A stretch of 64,000 nucleotides of DNA from SIG673 sp045638685 (GCA_045638685.1 JAZUBT010000007.1:140935-204934), one strand, 5' to 3'. Counted from the stretch's first letter, positions 7,837 to 18,040 are shown. Program-made: numbers and translations. The notes: a model not told the origin generated them from the letters alone.

Positions 7837-10584
7837 ATGCCAAAAAATTTTAATGGTCTCACCGAGGAGGAGGCGCTCCTTTCCCAAAAAGAACACGGAT
7901 ATAATCATCTTACCGTAAAAAAGGGAACCTCTTTTTTCAAAAAACTGATAAACAATTTTGGAGATCCGATAATCAAAATCCTTCTTTTTGCGCTTTTAAT
8001 TACCGTCTTGCTTCCCGGTGGCGAGGGCTCGGTTTTTGAAACTGTCGGAATTGCCGCTACAATACTTATTTCAACCTTTGTTTCAACACTGAGTGAGCAC
8101 GGCAGCGAAAAAGCGTTTCGACGTATGCAAAACGAGGCAAGGGTGCAGAAGTGCACTGTTATCAGGGGCGGTATGCATACCGTTATACCGATAGAAAACG
8201 TGGCTAAGGGTGATGTCGTTTGCCTTTTTTCCGGCGAAAAAATCCCTGCTGACGGAGTTATTTTAGACGGCTCCGTTTCCTGCGACGAATCGGCTCTGAC
8301 CGGCGAAAGCAGGGAAATTGAAAAAAACGCTTCGGACAGTCCGGAAAAAGAGGGAGATTTGGTTTTCAGAGGCAGCACGGTTACCGCCGGTGAGGCTATA
8401 ATGTCGGTTACTGCTGTCGGAGACGGTACTTACTACGGTCATATGGCAAGTGAAGTTCAGTACGACAGCGGTAAAAGTCCCCTTAAAGAGAGACTTTCCG
8501 TTCTTGCCAAAACACTCAGCCGTTTTGGATATTTCTGCGCTGCCTGTGTCGCTGTTGTTTATCTTATAAACGCGTTTTTCCTCACTCCCTCATTCGTTTT
8601 CTCCCCTACCGGTATTTTTACCGAAATAATCCATGCCGCTACTCTTGCCGTTTCCGTTGTGGTTGTTGCAGTTCCGGAGGGACTGCCCATGATGATAACC
8701 GTGGTTCTTTCCTCCAATATGCTTCGTATGCAAAAGGAGCATATTCAGGTCAGAAAACCCGTGGGTATAGAAACTGCGGGAAGTATAAACATACTCTTTA
8801 CAGACAAAACCGGCACTCTCACCTACGGTACTCCGACGGCGGCGGGTTATATAACCGGCGATTTGTCTAAAGCCGGACGCTGCTCGGACCTTTCAAAAAG
8901 CATTCGCTTTTTGCTCGGCGCTGCCGCGGTACTAACCTCCGACTGCATTATTGAAAATCCGTTTTCTCATAAATCAAGGCGCGTTCTCGGCGGAAATACC
9001 ACCGACCGCGCAGTGCTTAACGGATATTTCTCCGCGGGAGAATATCCGAAAGGTCCTACGCCAATATGTAAGCTAAGCTTTGACAGTAAGATAAAGCTCG
9101 CCGCCGTCGCCGCGGACGTTTCGGGAGTGCCGGACTCGGAAATAAAGCTTGGTAGCACCCTTACTTTCATAAAGGGCGCGCCCGAAATTCTTTTAGAAAA
9201 ATGCACCGGGTACTACGCGCCCGACGGAACTGTCAAAAAAATAAACAAGGCGCCCCTAAAAGCAGAGCTTGACAAAATCACCGCAAAAGGAACCAGAGTA
9301 ATAGCGGTTGTAACGTCCGATGCCGAGCCTTTCGCCGTAGGAGGGCTGATTAAAGAGGTAAAGGAAAGCGAAAGCCCAAGACTTGCTCCTCTTTTTTCAA
9401 ATGTCAACTTTGTATGCTTCATAGCTATAAAAGACGAGCTTCGCAGAGAATCTCCGAAAGCTATAAAGACGTTAACCGATGCAGGTATTCAGGTTGTAAT
9501 GGTAACCGGAGACAGCTCGGCAACTGCGACAGCCATCGCAAAAGAGGCGGGTATATTAAAATCTCATGAAGACAACACGGTTATTGAAAGCTCGGAGCTT
9601 AATAAAATGAGCGACAGTGAGGTTGCCCGTATTCTCCCGCGTCTTCGTGTTGTTGCAAGAGCCCTTCCAACGGATAAAAGCCGTCTCGTAAGAATAGCTA
9701 AGGAATCGGGGCTTATAACCGGAATGACGGGAGACGGAATAAACGACGCTCCCGCTTTAAAGCACGCCGACGTCGGGTTTGCTATGGGAAGCGGTACAGA
9801 GGTTGCCAAGGAAGCGGGCGACATTATAATAACCGATAATAACATTGCCTCAATAGTAAAAGCCGTGCTTTACGGAAGAACAATCTTCCGTTCTATACGT
9901 AAGTTTATAGTTTTCCAGCTTACAATGAATCTCTCCGCTGTCGGAATAAGTATAATAGGACCCTTTATCAGCTTTGAAAACCCGGTTACAGTTATTCAGA
10001 TGCTATGGATAAATATAATAATGGATACGCTTGCGGCTATTGCCTTTGCGGGAGAAGCACCGAGACGGTTCTTTATGAAGGAGCCCCCTATCCCCAAAAA
10101 CGAGCCTGTGCTAAACGGAGATATGATAACTAAAATTTTCGTTATGGGAACATATACCGTTATGCTCTGCCTTTTCTTCCATCAAAGCGCGTTTATCCGT
10201 AATATTTTCGGAAATGCCGACAACGCTTCCGCTTTTCTGTCCGGATTTTTTGCCTTATTCGTTTTTTCGGGAATTTTTGGAGCGTTCAATGCCCGCGCAT
10301 CAAGACTTAATATTTTTTCCGGACTTCCCGAAAACCCCGTGTTTATAACAGTAATTTCCCTTATTTTCTCCGTACAGATGGCTATTATCTACTACGGTGG
10401 TGAGATTTTCCGCTCAGCCCCCCTAACCTTTTCACAGCTTAGAATTGTAATTTTACTTGCCTTTACAGTAATCCCCGCCGGCAGAATTTTGGAAATTATA
10501 ATGAAGGCGGGTAAAAAGGAAATAAAAATTAAAAGCGGAGAACCGTCCATTCTTACTGCTAATTTTCACGTCGTAAGAAAATAA
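7837..10584 (+). CDS. P2-type cation-transporting ATPase, probably Ca2+
   Basis: A 915-residue ATP-driven ion pump in the cytoplasmic membrane. The actuator TGES motif is at residues 155-158, PEGLP in TM4 near residue 280, the phosphorylated Asp323 in DKTGTLT, and the hinge TGDGIND near 632. Hydrophobic helices cluster at roughly 45-80, 230-290 and 680-890. PEGLP plus the length fits P2A/P2B Ca2+ pumps better than heavy-metal or K+ pumps, and no N-terminal metal-binding domain is present. The start at 7837 follows GAAAGGAAC. It is a single gene, divergent from cpsB and ended by a bidirectional terminator. The substrate is inferred, not proven. Confidence 0.9.
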   Translation: MPKNFNGLTEEEALLSQKEHGYNHLTVKKGTSFFKKLINNFGDPIIKILLFALLITVLLPGGEGSVFETVGIAATILISTFVSTLSEHGSEKAFRRMQNEARVQKCTVIRGGMHTVIPIENVAKGDVVCLFSGEKIPADGVILDGSVSCDESALTGESREIEKNASDSPEKEGDLVFRGSTVTAGEAIMSVTAVGDGTYYGHMASEVQYDSGKSPLKERLSVLAKTLSRFGYFCAACVAVVYLINAFFLTPSFVFSPTGIFTEIIHAATLAVSVVVVAVPEGLPMMITVVLSSNMLRMQKEHIQVRKPVGIETAGSINILFTDKTGTLTYGTPTAAGYITGDLSKAGRCSDLSKSIRFLLGAAAVLTSDCIIENPFSHKSRRVLGGNTTDRAVLNGYFSAGEYPKGPTPICKLSFDSKIKLAAVAADVSGVPDSEIKLGSTLTFIKGAPEILLEKCTGYYAPDGTVKKINKAPLKAELDKITAKGTRVIAVVTSDAEPFAVGGLIKEVKESESPRLAPLFSNVNFVCFIAIKDELRRESPKAIKTLTDAGIQVVMVTGDSSATATAIAKEAGILKSHEDNTVIESSELNKMSDSEVARILPRLRVVARALPTDKSRLVRIAKESGLITGMTGDGINDAPALKHADVGFAMGSGTEVAKEAGDIIITDNNIASIVKAVLYGRTIFRSIRKFIVFQLTMNLSAVGISIIGPFISFENPVTVIQMLWINIIMDTLAAIAFAGEAPRRFFMKEPPIPKNEPVLNGDMITKIFVMGTYTVMLCLFFHQSAFIRNIFGNADNASAFLSGFFALFVFSGIFGAFNARASRLNIFSGLPENPVFITVISLIFSVQMAIIYYGGEIFRSAPLTFSQLRIVILLAFTVIPAGRILEIIMKAGKKEIKIKSGEPSILTANFHVVRK

Positions 10585-10661
10585 CCGATGTAGGAAAAAT
10601 CTCCCGCAAACAGCTGTTTCGGAATACCCTCATCATGTTTAATTCCATTAAATCAAAATAA

Positions 10662-10691
10662 AAAACGCCGCTCCTTCCGGAACGGCGTTTT
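10662..10691. terminator. Bidirectional terminator, P-ATPase / rpmE
   Basis: The hairpin AAAACGCCGcTCC / GGAaCGGCGTTTT sits between two converging genes and has A- and T-tracts on both sides. Confidence 0.85.
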
Positions 10692-10699
10692 CTGTTATT

Positions 10700-10909
10700 T
10701 TACTTTCCGACTGCTTCAAGACGGCGTCTGAACTTATCAACGCGTCCGCCTGCGTCAACGAACTTCTGCTTTCCGGTAAAGAACGGATGGCACTTAGAGC
10801 AGATATCTACGCGGATCTCGGAACCCTTTGTGGAACGGGTTACGAAGGTCTCTCCGCATGCGCATATTACCTTTGCTTCAACGTAATCGGGATGAATTGC
10901 TTCCTTCAT
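10700..10909 (-). CDS. rpmE: 50S ribosomal protein L31 (zinc-ribbon form)
   Basis: Ribosomal protein L31 helps bridge the 50S and 30S subunits. At 69 residues it has family length. The four zinc ligands are Cys16, Cys18, Cys37 and Cys40 (CAC ... CSKC), so it is the zinc-containing paralogue rather than a YtiA/RpmE2 form. The start follows GGAAGATA. About 80 bases upstream of the ATG lies a strong GAAAGGAGG motif and two small hairpins, so the transcript has a structured leader of unknown role. Confidence 0.96.
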   Translation of the reverse strand: MKEAIHPDYVEAKVICACGETFVTRSTKGSEIRVDICSKCHPFFTGKQKFVDAGGRVDKFRRRLEAVGK

Positions 10910-11109
10910 TATCTTCCATAGTACAAAACAATTAAAAATGATTCGCGGGATTTTGCCCGTTTAACTGTTTTTAACGGTTGTACGTCCTCCTTTCAGACAA
11001 TTATCTCTTTGCCGCCAGAAACACCGTGCGATATTCTATAACGGCTTAACATTATTATTGTATCATAAAAATATACAAAAATCAATATGTTCTTAAAAAG
11101 TTTACAACT

Positions 11110-11544
11110 TTATTTTTTATCGTTTTTAAAAAGCTTTTTTATCCGGCTACGAATAAAAATAATTCCGGCCCTTAGGTAGAAAAAGTCGCAAATTAAATGA
11201 ACGTATAACCTATATTTAAAGCTTCTCTCGGAAATGTACTTTTCGTTTTTGTAATAACCGTTCATTACGCCTACTATCCATTCCTTTGGCACCCTTTCAC
11301 GGCTATATCTGTTGTCTCCGCACGTTATAACAATATCTTTTTTGACCTTTAATATCCTATGAAGCACGTATTGTCCGTCAGGACGTCTATAAAGCGGCAG
11401 GTCGTATCTTTTCAAAGGACGGGTGGGCCTTACTATCTCTACAATATTTTTTCTGTTCCTTAGCATCGGCTCCATGCTGTCTCCAACAGTCGTTTGAAAG
11501 TGTTTTCCGTTTTCTTCTAAAAGCTCTTCAATACTTTTACTCAT
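11110..11544 (-). CDS. S24/S26-family (signal-peptidase-like) protein
   Basis: A 144-residue protein with the S24/S26 peptidase fold. TVGDSMEPML carries the Ser that acts in LexA and type I signal peptidases, and VLHRILKV matches the next conserved strand. The usual catalytic-lysine region is poorly matched: YDLPLYRRP stands where a Lys would be expected, so the activity is uncertain. A basic, hydrophobic C-terminus suggests membrane association. Its start overlaps the PqqD-like gene by 8 bases, so the two are translationally coupled. Maturation or export of a small peptide is plausible from context but no precursor was found. Confidence 0.72.
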   Translation of the reverse strand: MSKSIEELLEENGKHFQTTVGDSMEPMLRNRKNIVEIVRPTRPLKRYDLPLYRRPDGQYVLHRILKVKKDIVITCGDNRYSRERVPKEWIVGVMNGYYKNEKYISERSFKYRLYVHLICDFFYLRAGIIFIRSRIKKLFKNDKK

Positions 11545-11803
11545 CGAGCAGACCGGCTTTTCTTATTTTTTCTATAATATTTCGCACGTCCCCCGTCGCC
11601 GTTTCCTCGTCAACGTCATACCTTTCAAGTATAGCTTCAACAAGCTGCCTTTCGGTTTTATCCTCGGTAAGCTGACGGAATATAAAATCCGCCGTCTTGT
11701 TATTACGGATAAATCCGTTAAACAGCTTACTCGACTCTCCTGTGGCAACGGCTATATATCCGTCTCCTGCCTTCTCCATTACAACTCCGTTTTTAAGCTT
11801 CAT
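11537..11803 (-). CDS. PqqD-family peptide-recognition protein
   Basis: 88 residues with the winged-helix PqqD pattern: an N-terminal beta hairpin (MKLKNGVVMEKAGDGYIAV), a strand ending in a DFIFRQL-type helix, then a C-terminal helix ending KAGLLDE. PqqD domains (RRE) bind leader peptides of RiPP precursors and hand them to modifying enzymes. Here it is flanked by an HPr-kinase-like gene and an S24/S26 peptidase and by no radical SAM or cyclase. The start follows GAAAGGAAC. Assignment is by pattern; no ligand can be named. Confidence 0.75.
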   Translation of the reverse strand: MKLKNGVVMEKAGDGYIAVATGESSKLFNGFIRNNKTADFIFRQLTEDKTERQLVEAILERYDVDEETATGDVRNIIEKIRKAGLLDE

Positions 11804-11877
11804 GTTTTTCGTTTGTTCCTTTCGCTACTTTATATTAACGTTACCGAATAGCTCTCAATATGCTACTGAACATCAGT

Positions 11878-12582
11878 CTATCCGAATATTCCCTTCTGCG
11901 CAACCTGCGCCGCCTCAACGGAAATATTACATTTCATTTTATACATAGATACGCTTTCTGCAAAAAGATTAATAAATCTTAAAGCGGCTACCGCTCCTGC
12001 CGGCTCGCTCGGACGGTGTGTCTGTGCAAAAAGCACTTGATATCCTTCGTTAAACGACAGCTTTTCGAGACTGTTTTCCACCGCACGCTCAATAACTACC
12101 ACCGCTTTAACTTTTACGCTTGTATTTGTTTCTATTCCGTGCTTACCGCACCACGGAGTACCGTACACGTATATTCCGTCGTCCTTTACCTTAAGCAAAG
12201 GCTTATCGTCGTTTATAACGGTAACACGCTCGCCGAAGCCTTCGCGCCACAGTCTCGTATGGGTAGATTTTCCAGTTCCGCTCGGCGCTGTGAAAAGCAC
12301 CCCTGCTCCGTCAAACGCAATCGCGGAGCAATGAAAAAGAAAGGTATTTTCCTTTGCAAGCAGCGCACATATTTTTCTGTAAATCGCAAGGCTTTCAAGA
12401 TATGCCGGCGGATATTTTATCTGCTCCGTGTCCTCTTTCAGTATCTCTTCCTTTGTAACCTCTACAGCAGTAGCGTTTACTGCAAGCTCCTCGGAGACGC
12501 TATAACCTTCGCACAGCTTTTTTACGTATTCGAATTTGTTTTTTACCGCAAAAACGCGGTCAGCTATTTTAAGAAAAAACAT
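11878..12582 (-). CDS. HPr-kinase-like P-loop protein
   Basis: A 234-residue protein with Walker A APSGTGKST at residues 99-107 and the phosphorylation-domain pattern seen after it (INDDKPLL, YGTPWCGKH). It resembles the C-terminal domain of HPr kinase but lacks the N-terminal half of true HprK. Relatives near RiPP or lasso-peptide genes act as peptide Ser kinases. It is the first gene of a three-gene set with the PqqD-like protein (74-base gap) and the S26-like protein. The start follows GGAGGCGAGC. Substrate unknown. Confidence 0.75.
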   Translation of the reverse strand: MFFLKIADRVFAVKNKFEYVKKLCEGYSVSEELAVNATAVEVTKEEILKEDTEQIKYPPAYLESLAIYRKICALLAKENTFLFHCSAIAFDGAGVLFTAPSGTGKSTHTRLWREGFGERVTVINDDKPLLKVKDDGIYVYGTPWCGKHGIETNTSVKVKAVVVIERAVENSLEKLSFNEGYQVLFAQTHRPSEPAGAVAALRFINLFAESVSMYKMKCNISVEAAQVAQKGIFG

Positions 12583-12938
12583 TACCGCTCGCCTCCGTTA
12601 TAATTTAACTTATATGTTTATTATATATCATTCTGTTTTTAAAGACAAGGGATATTTGTAAATTTTTCGAACGTGTGCCGATAACCTCGCGCTGTTCCCT
12701 ATCACGTTGCCCAACACCTTCTCCATAACTCAGCGTTGCTTACTCTACTGCAAGTGTTAAATAAGGCTCCCGCTTACTCACTACTGCATATGTCAAAAAA
12801 CCTTTATTCATATTGCAAATATCAAAAAAAGAACTGTTTATTCATATTGCAAATATCAAAAAATTCGGGGCGTAGTTTGCTTTAAACTGCGCCCCGAATC
12901 GGTTTTTTGTTATTTTACACCTTTGATTTAAACCTTAA
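12583..12938. other. 356-base non-coding stretch with a 27-bp tandem-spaced repeat
   Basis: No convincing gene. A 27-bp unit beginning TTTATTCATATTGC occurs perfectly twice, at 12,803-12,829 and 12,837-12,863, followed by the terminator of the large secreted-protein gene. The right part upstream of the HprK-like start is AT-rich and would hold its promoter. Confidence 0.6.
12862..12900 (-). terminator. Terminator of the 1687-residue protein gene
   Basis: On the minus strand ATTCGGGGCG and its complement CGCCCCGAAT form a long stem (with AGTTT/AAACT inside) followed by a T-tract, 40 bases after the stop at 12,939. Confidence 0.8.
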
Positions 12939-15900
12939 TTACTCGGCTTCGACAGAAGCAAGGAACGCTTCGACAGCTTCGTTATATTTGTATATAGCTC
13001 TCATAAGGTTTTTCTTCATAAGGCTCTCGTTGTCGGTAGCGTTATTGGATACCCACTGGTTCCTTGCAACCGCAACCGCGCTGGTTTTAAGAGAAATTCC
13101 AAATCCGCTTTTATGCATTGCGGTAATGGTGATCTCTTTATCAAGCTCGCTTGCATTAACCTCAGCCTCAACAGCAAGAAGTCCGTTTTCGGTCAACTGC
13201 GCTTTAACCTCTTCTCCGTTTACATAGAACTTAAATTCAGAAGGAACGGTTCCGGGAACGAAGTTAACCTTAATATTCATCGCCTCACCAAAGCTGAACG
13301 TAATATTTTCAGAGGTGTTTTCAAGCCATATATAGGTGCTTTGAGTGTTATTTTCAATAAATTCCCAACGTATGTCGCAATCAGAGGGGAACAATACCTT
13401 ATCTCCATCGATCTCGGCTTCGAGCTCGGAATCCTCTATTTCGGTGGGATTACCTTCGCCGTAAACAAGCTTGTTTACGTTTTTCGTATATTCGTCAAAC
13501 GCCTTTACAAGGTTAATTACCTCTTCGGTAAATACCTCGTCCGGAGTAGAAAGTCCCGCAACGTATTTAATGTAATCTTCGATCTTGTACTCGTAGGAAG
13601 AGCCGTAGTGTCCGTCTGCTCTTACGTAGCGAATCTTTACAACAGAGTCAGTAGCGTTAGGAGCTACCGAAATTGCAACCTTTCTATAAGTCTTTTCGCC
13701 AACGGTTACCTGCTCAAGCTCGGTAATAGGAGTTTTCACGGTTGTCTCACCGATAAATGCGCTTCTGCGTCCTATTTCAATCTCACCCTCAGTGCCGGTT
13801 ACGTCAAGATAGAATATAACGTTTACACTCTTTCCTAACGAAATGCTATATCCGTAAACAGAGGTTACTCCGTCTGCCTTAACGCCATTTTCACAGCAGG
13901 TTGCTATACCCTTTACGTGGGTTTCGTGTATATTGGGGTTAAGTTCCGTTTTACGGGTTTTCTCTTTTCCACACTTTTTGCAGGTGGACTTTTCTTCTCC
14001 TTCTGTCTTACAAGTTGCAAGCTTGGTTACAACATATTCACCGTAATCGTGAGCATTCGCATCTGCGCAGATAACTTTGCCGTATCCGTCAATATCAAAG
14101 CTGTAAACCGCTCCGGTATTAGGATCCTCGAACCTGCCGTTCTGGACAGAAACGCCGTTTGCATCGGTGTAAAGATAAACCTTTTCTCCGTCCTTTTCTC
14201 CTGCCTCAACAAGTCCGGATTTGATAACACCGTTTTCAAACATCTTATATGAGTAAATCGCATCGCCGAGCTTATTAAATCCGTTCAATACGCGCTCGAT
14301 ACCGTTTGTCTTGCCGATAAGCTTGCCATCAGTATCAAACTTGTACCATACTCCGTTAACAGAGTAAATTCCGGTTACAAGCTTTGCGGTATTCGGGGTT
14401 GCGTAGTAATCGCCCGCATCAGGCTCTGCGCCGCTATTATTCTCGTCAATCCAGCCGACCTGCGCAACACCATTCTTATAATAGTATCCGTCTGCGGAAA
14501 TACCGTCCTCCACTCCGGCATTAATTACAAGTCTTACAACCTTTAAAAGCTTTATCGAGTCAACCTTAACACCGGTTATATAACTGCTGTTAGCCGCGGT
14601 GTCAGAAATAAGACCGAGCCAGTCAATATCGTACTTTCCGTTATCTACAACCGGTATTTCAAGAGTATTCCAGCCGGCAGAAAGCTCTGCAAGGCTTCCG
14701 CTCATTGCTTCTGTAACGTTTGCGGTTCTGACGTAGAAGGTGTCGCCGTAGCTCTTGCCAACAACGTCGTCGGTATCGTAGTAAACTACGTCTATTTCTC
14801 CTCCGCGGCCGTTTTCAACCGTGAAGGCTACCTCTGCCGCCGAAGCTACCTCCGCGCCTTCGGGAAGAACAGCGTTGTCAACAAAGTAGGTTCCGTCGCC
14901 AAATTTATAGTTATTTTCTTCAAGCCACGTTACCTTATAGAAGCGCTGAGTCTCACCGAGATAAATCTTAAACGCCGAGGTGGGCTTATTCGTTTCGGGG
15001 AGATAAATATTAAGTCTTATAAATTCATAATCGTTCTGCGTGAAGTAAAGGTTATTAAAAGTTACCGCGAATATTTCCTGTGCATTTGCCTTATTTCCAA
15101 GCACTCCGTATCCAAAGGATCCGTCTTGTACGCCGTTAAAGCTAACGGTGTACTCAGCATCCGTGCTTACGGAAGCATCATCACTGCTAACCGTGTGAAC
15201 AACACCGTTCTCGTTAGCCATATAGTTTTTTCCACCCTCGTCAGCAAAAGTAACAAATCCGTTTCTCGCTGCAACCGGAAGTCCTTTATCGTAGTATCTC
15301 ATTACTCCGTTTTCGGAAACGAAGCCCTGTCTAATATCGGACGTCTTTACAGCCGTGAGCGTTTGGTCGCTTGTAAGAGCAATCTCTCCACCAACCATCG
15401 TGTAGAACTGCTGCGGCTTCGCGGAAAGATACATATATATATCTTTAACGAAAACCGAGCTGTCCGCGTTTTTGAACGAAAGGTATTTTATGGTTTCAAT
15501 GTGTGTCATATCATACCCTGACGTAAAGGTGGAAACGAGAACGCCGTTCGCATATACGTCTGCGGTCATTTTCTCGCTGCTACCGGTTTTCGGGGTATGA
15601 ATTACAACGGACAGTCTGGTAAATTCGTTTTTGCTGAGCTTAAAGAGCTTCACTGTAGAGTTATTATAATCGTAAACCCAGCCTTCTTTGTCAAGACGAA
15701 GGAGCGAGAAATATTTATTTCCGCTATCGCCGTTTATCTTTCCTATTATATCAAAGAGCTGAACCTCCGTTGCCTGAACCTCAGACAAGCGCTCGTCAAG
15801 CATAAGGTCGAGCTCAAGAACAACGTCGGCATCCTTCTGGTATTCCGTAGGAAGTGCAATTTGCGACCAAGAGTTGGTGTCGGCGCCGGCATCCGCATCG

Positions 15901-18002
15901 TCATAGAACGAGGTGTAAAGAACCGCGTCATTACCGCCAATCTTTACGGGCTTCGTTATACTGTCTCTGTCGATACCGAAATAAGCACTCGTTGCGCCGG
16001 AGGCAGTATAAAGAACCGTTCCGTCAGCAGAAGCTACAAAGAAATTCTCCGTTCCGGTGTGCACATAGTCAACGTAAGGAGCGTAGGGAGTAAACACAAG
16101 TCCGTCGCTCTCTTTGGTTGCGGAGCCGTTAAATCCAACGATATAGTTTTCACCGTCAGCCTCAAAGCTCTTCTTTTTAAAGGTTGAGTCTCCATTGTAG
16201 TAGCGGGTAATTCCGCTTACCTCGTGGAGTCCTTCGGGCTTGTTTTCGAATACGTCGATTCTGTCGGTGCCGTAGTCGTCGTAGGCGCTGGTTGTAATGT
16301 AAGAATATGATTTAATAAGAAGATCCTGCTCCGAAAGGGCGTTAGTAGCAGCATCTACTCCTATGAAATCAATTCTCGACAGATGATAGTCGGTGGAGCT
16401 GTAGCCGTCTGATTTTCCCGTTATTGCGTCGGAAAAATTAATACCGAATGACATAGTGGCCTTAAGCTCATAATTAACCTTGCCGCCGCTGTCCTCGGTG
16501 CCTATGTAGAAAATTGCCGTCGGAAGCAGGGTGTTGGTTACAACGTCAACCTTTATGTAAGTATATGTATCGCTGTTAATTTTTCCAAGGGTAACCGTGC
16601 CGCCGGAGTAAACCTGAGCCTTAACCGTTCCGTCTCTAAGGAGCTGTACGTATATCTCGGCAGTACCTGCTTTACCTATAGTGCGTATGAGCTTGTAGTA
16701 GTCATAGTTCTTCGGACCGGTAGAACCTGCCTTTACCGCTATACTTGCGGTAAAGTTAGTTCCCTTTTCAAAAAGCGTATCGCCGTTGTTTGCGATGGTA
16801 ACCGATTTACCGGCGGTTTGTCCTGCGGGCTGGCGAACCTCTATCGCGTCTCCCTTGCCGTCGCCATCCTCGTCAACGAATCTAAGAGAAGGAGAATTGT
16901 CGCTCCAGAGTGAGTTGCTATCCCAAAAGCTTAATCCGTTCTTGTTGAGCATATAGGCGCGGAACTGAGAGCCTCCGTCGGCACCACGGTCGCTTGCATT
17001 CATAACAGCGCCTTTGGCAGCCGTAACGGTATTGGTAAAGGGCAGACGCGCACCGATAAGGAAGTTATCGAAATACATTCCCTTATGACCGGTTCTGTTG
17101 GTATTAATCTGGGTTTGATAAAGTCTTATTTCGTAAATCGGTATCGTCTTAACGGTATATACGTCGCGGTTCATTGTCGCCGCGTCGTTTGCGTCGTTCA
17201 TCTCATTAACTTCATTCGAATTAAACAATGCAATTCCGTCGGGAGTAACGAGAACGTCGTTAAGATAAACGTAGTATTTATTCTTTAACCTGTCGGTTGC
17301 GACAGCTATTCTGGTATATTCGTCCTCCGAAAGATATCCGAGTAGATTTTCGGGAGAATAGTTATCAGAGGTGTAAAGTCCTCCGACCGCGCTTAAATAC
17401 ACAACGGTTTTGGCTTTTGCGCTTCCTCCCGGTCTATATACAAAGGAGATCAGCGCGGCCTCGGAAACATTCTTTCCGCCCATCTTCATGTCCATACTTA
17501 TAAAGAGGTCGTGAACCGCATCTCCCTTTTGGTTAGAAAAGGTGTCGGAAAGACCGTGCATCAAATCTATGTAGTTATACTTGGAATTATCGTTTGTGTC
17601 GCTATAACCAAAATAAAGCGCCTTGTTTCCGTCCGACTCGGTTACAACGCTGTACGACTGTCTGAAATTAGAAAGCCTGATACAGTCCGTTCCGTTTGAC
17701 GTAAAGTCCGCGTACACACCGCTGGCGGCGGCACTGTCGGCAGCACCCTTCGGAAAGGTGTACGTCGTCGTACTGCCCTCGTCAAAGGTATTCCATTTTT
17801 CAAAGGAATGGAACATTTTGAGGTCAAGGCCTTCTTTTTCGAACTCAGTCTGAATCTCGGTAAGAGTTCTTTCCTCGTACTGCGCCTGTGCATTTGAACC
17901 GGCAGAATACGGTCCGTCTAACGCAAAGAGCGAAAGAGGAAGGATTCCCACAACCATCAAAAACGTAAGCAGCATAGCAAGAATTCTGGTTTTTGCTTTC
18001 AT
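12939..18002 (-). CDS. Large secreted multidomain protein with wall-binding-like repeats
   Basis: 1687 residues with a clear signal peptide (residues 1 to about 27, ending LSLFALDG). The first 1000 residues read as several similar beta-sandwich modules (repeats such as 'KYYVYLNDVLVTP', 'ITKPVKIGG', 'YLSFKNAD'), in the manner of LamG-like carbohydrate-binding domains. Around residues 1170-1290 are short aromatic repeats of the glucan/choline-binding type (DGYYYKNGVAQVGW, NGVWYKFDTDGK). Near 1325-1345 is a Cys pair module (ATCKTEGEEKSTCKKCGKEK). No sortase motif or C-terminal TM was seen. The start at 18,002 follows AAAAGGAGAA. It is a single gene. Surface binding is likely; the ligand is unknown. 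Confidence 0.78.
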   Translation of the reverse strand: MKAKTRILAMLLTFLMVVGILPLSLFALDGPYSAGSNAQAQYEERTLTEIQTEFEKEGLDLKMFHSFEKWNTFDEGSTTTYTFPKGAADSAAASGVYADFTSNGTDCIRLSNFRQSYSVVTESDGNKALYFGYSDTNDNSKYNYIDLMHGLSDTFSNQKGDAVHDLFISMDMKMGGKNVSEAALISFVYRPGGSAKAKTVVYLSAVGGLYTSDNYSPENLLGYLSEDEYTRIAVATDRLKNKYYVYLNDVLVTPDGIALFNSNEVNEMNDANDAATMNRDVYTVKTIPIYEIRLYQTQINTNRTGHKGMYFDNFLIGARLPFTNTVTAAKGAVMNASDRGADGGSQFRAYMLNKNGLSFWDSNSLWSDNSPSLRFVDEDGDGKGDAIEVRQPAGQTAGKSVTIANNGDTLFEKGTNFTASIAVKAGSTGPKNYDYYKLIRTIGKAGTAEIYVQLLRDGTVKAQVYSGGTVTLGKINSDTYTYIKVDVVTNTLLPTAIFYIGTEDSGGKVNYELKATMSFGINFSDAITGKSDGYSSTDYHLSRIDFIGVDAATNALSEQDLLIKSYSYITTSAYDDYGTDRIDVFENKPEGLHEVSGITRYYNGDSTFKKKSFEADGENYIVGFNGSATKESDGLVFTPYAPYVDYVHTGTENFFVASADGTVLYTASGATSAYFGIDRDSITKPVKIGGNDAVLYTSFYDDADAGADTNSWSQIALPTEYQKDADVVLELDLMLDERLSEVQATEVQLFDIIGKINGDSGNKYFSLLRLDKEGWVYDYNNSTVKLFKLSKNEFTRLSVVIHTPKTGSSEKMTADVYANGVLVSTFTSGYDMTHIETIKYLSFKNADSSVFVKDIYMYLSAKPQQFYTMVGGEIALTSDQTLTAVKTSDIRQGFVSENGVMRYYDKGLPVAARNGFVTFADEGGKNYMANENGVVHTVSSDDASVSTDAEYTVSFNGVQDGSFGYGVLGNKANAQEIFAVTFNNLYFTQNDYEFIRLNIYLPETNKPTSAFKIYLGETQRFYKVTWLEENNYKFGDGTYFVDNAVLPEGAEVASAAEVAFTVENGRGGEIDVVYYDTDDVVGKSYGDTFYVRTANVTEAMSGSLAELSAGWNTLEIPVVDNGKYDIDWLGLISDTAANSSYITGVKVDSIKLLKVVRLVINAGVEDGISADGYYYKNGVAQVGWIDENNSGAEPDAGDYYATPNTAKLVTGIYSVNGVWYKFDTDGKLIGKTNGIERVLNGFNKLGDAIYSYKMFENGVIKSGLVEAGEKDGEKVYLYTDANGVSVQNGRFEDPNTGAVYSFDIDGYGKVICADANAHDYGEYVVTKLATCKTEGEEKSTCKKCGKEKTRKTELNPNIHETHVKGIATCCENGVKADGVTSVYGYSISLGKSVNVIFYLDVTGTEGEIEIGRRSAFIGETTVKTPITELEQVTVGEKTYRKVAISVAPNATDSVVKIRYVRADGHYGSSYEYKIEDYIKYVAGLSTPDEVFTEEVINLVKAFDEYTKNVNKLVYGEGNPTEIEDSELEAEIDGDKVLFPSDCDIRWEFIENNTQSTYIWLENTSENITFSFGEAMNIKVNFVPGTVPSEFKFYVNGEEVKAQLTENGLLAVEAEVNASELDKEITITAMHKSGFGISLKTSAVAVARNQWVSNNATDNESLMKKNLMRAIYKYNEAVEAFLASVEAE

Positions 18003-18040
18003 TTTTATTCTCCTTTTCGGGCGAAAATAATATATTTTTA

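Noticed and set aside
12016..12603. 195-codon plus-strand frame opposite the HprK-like gene
   Set aside because: Cys/Phe-rich shadow with no start signal; the minus-strand gene has a Walker motif and a ribosome site.
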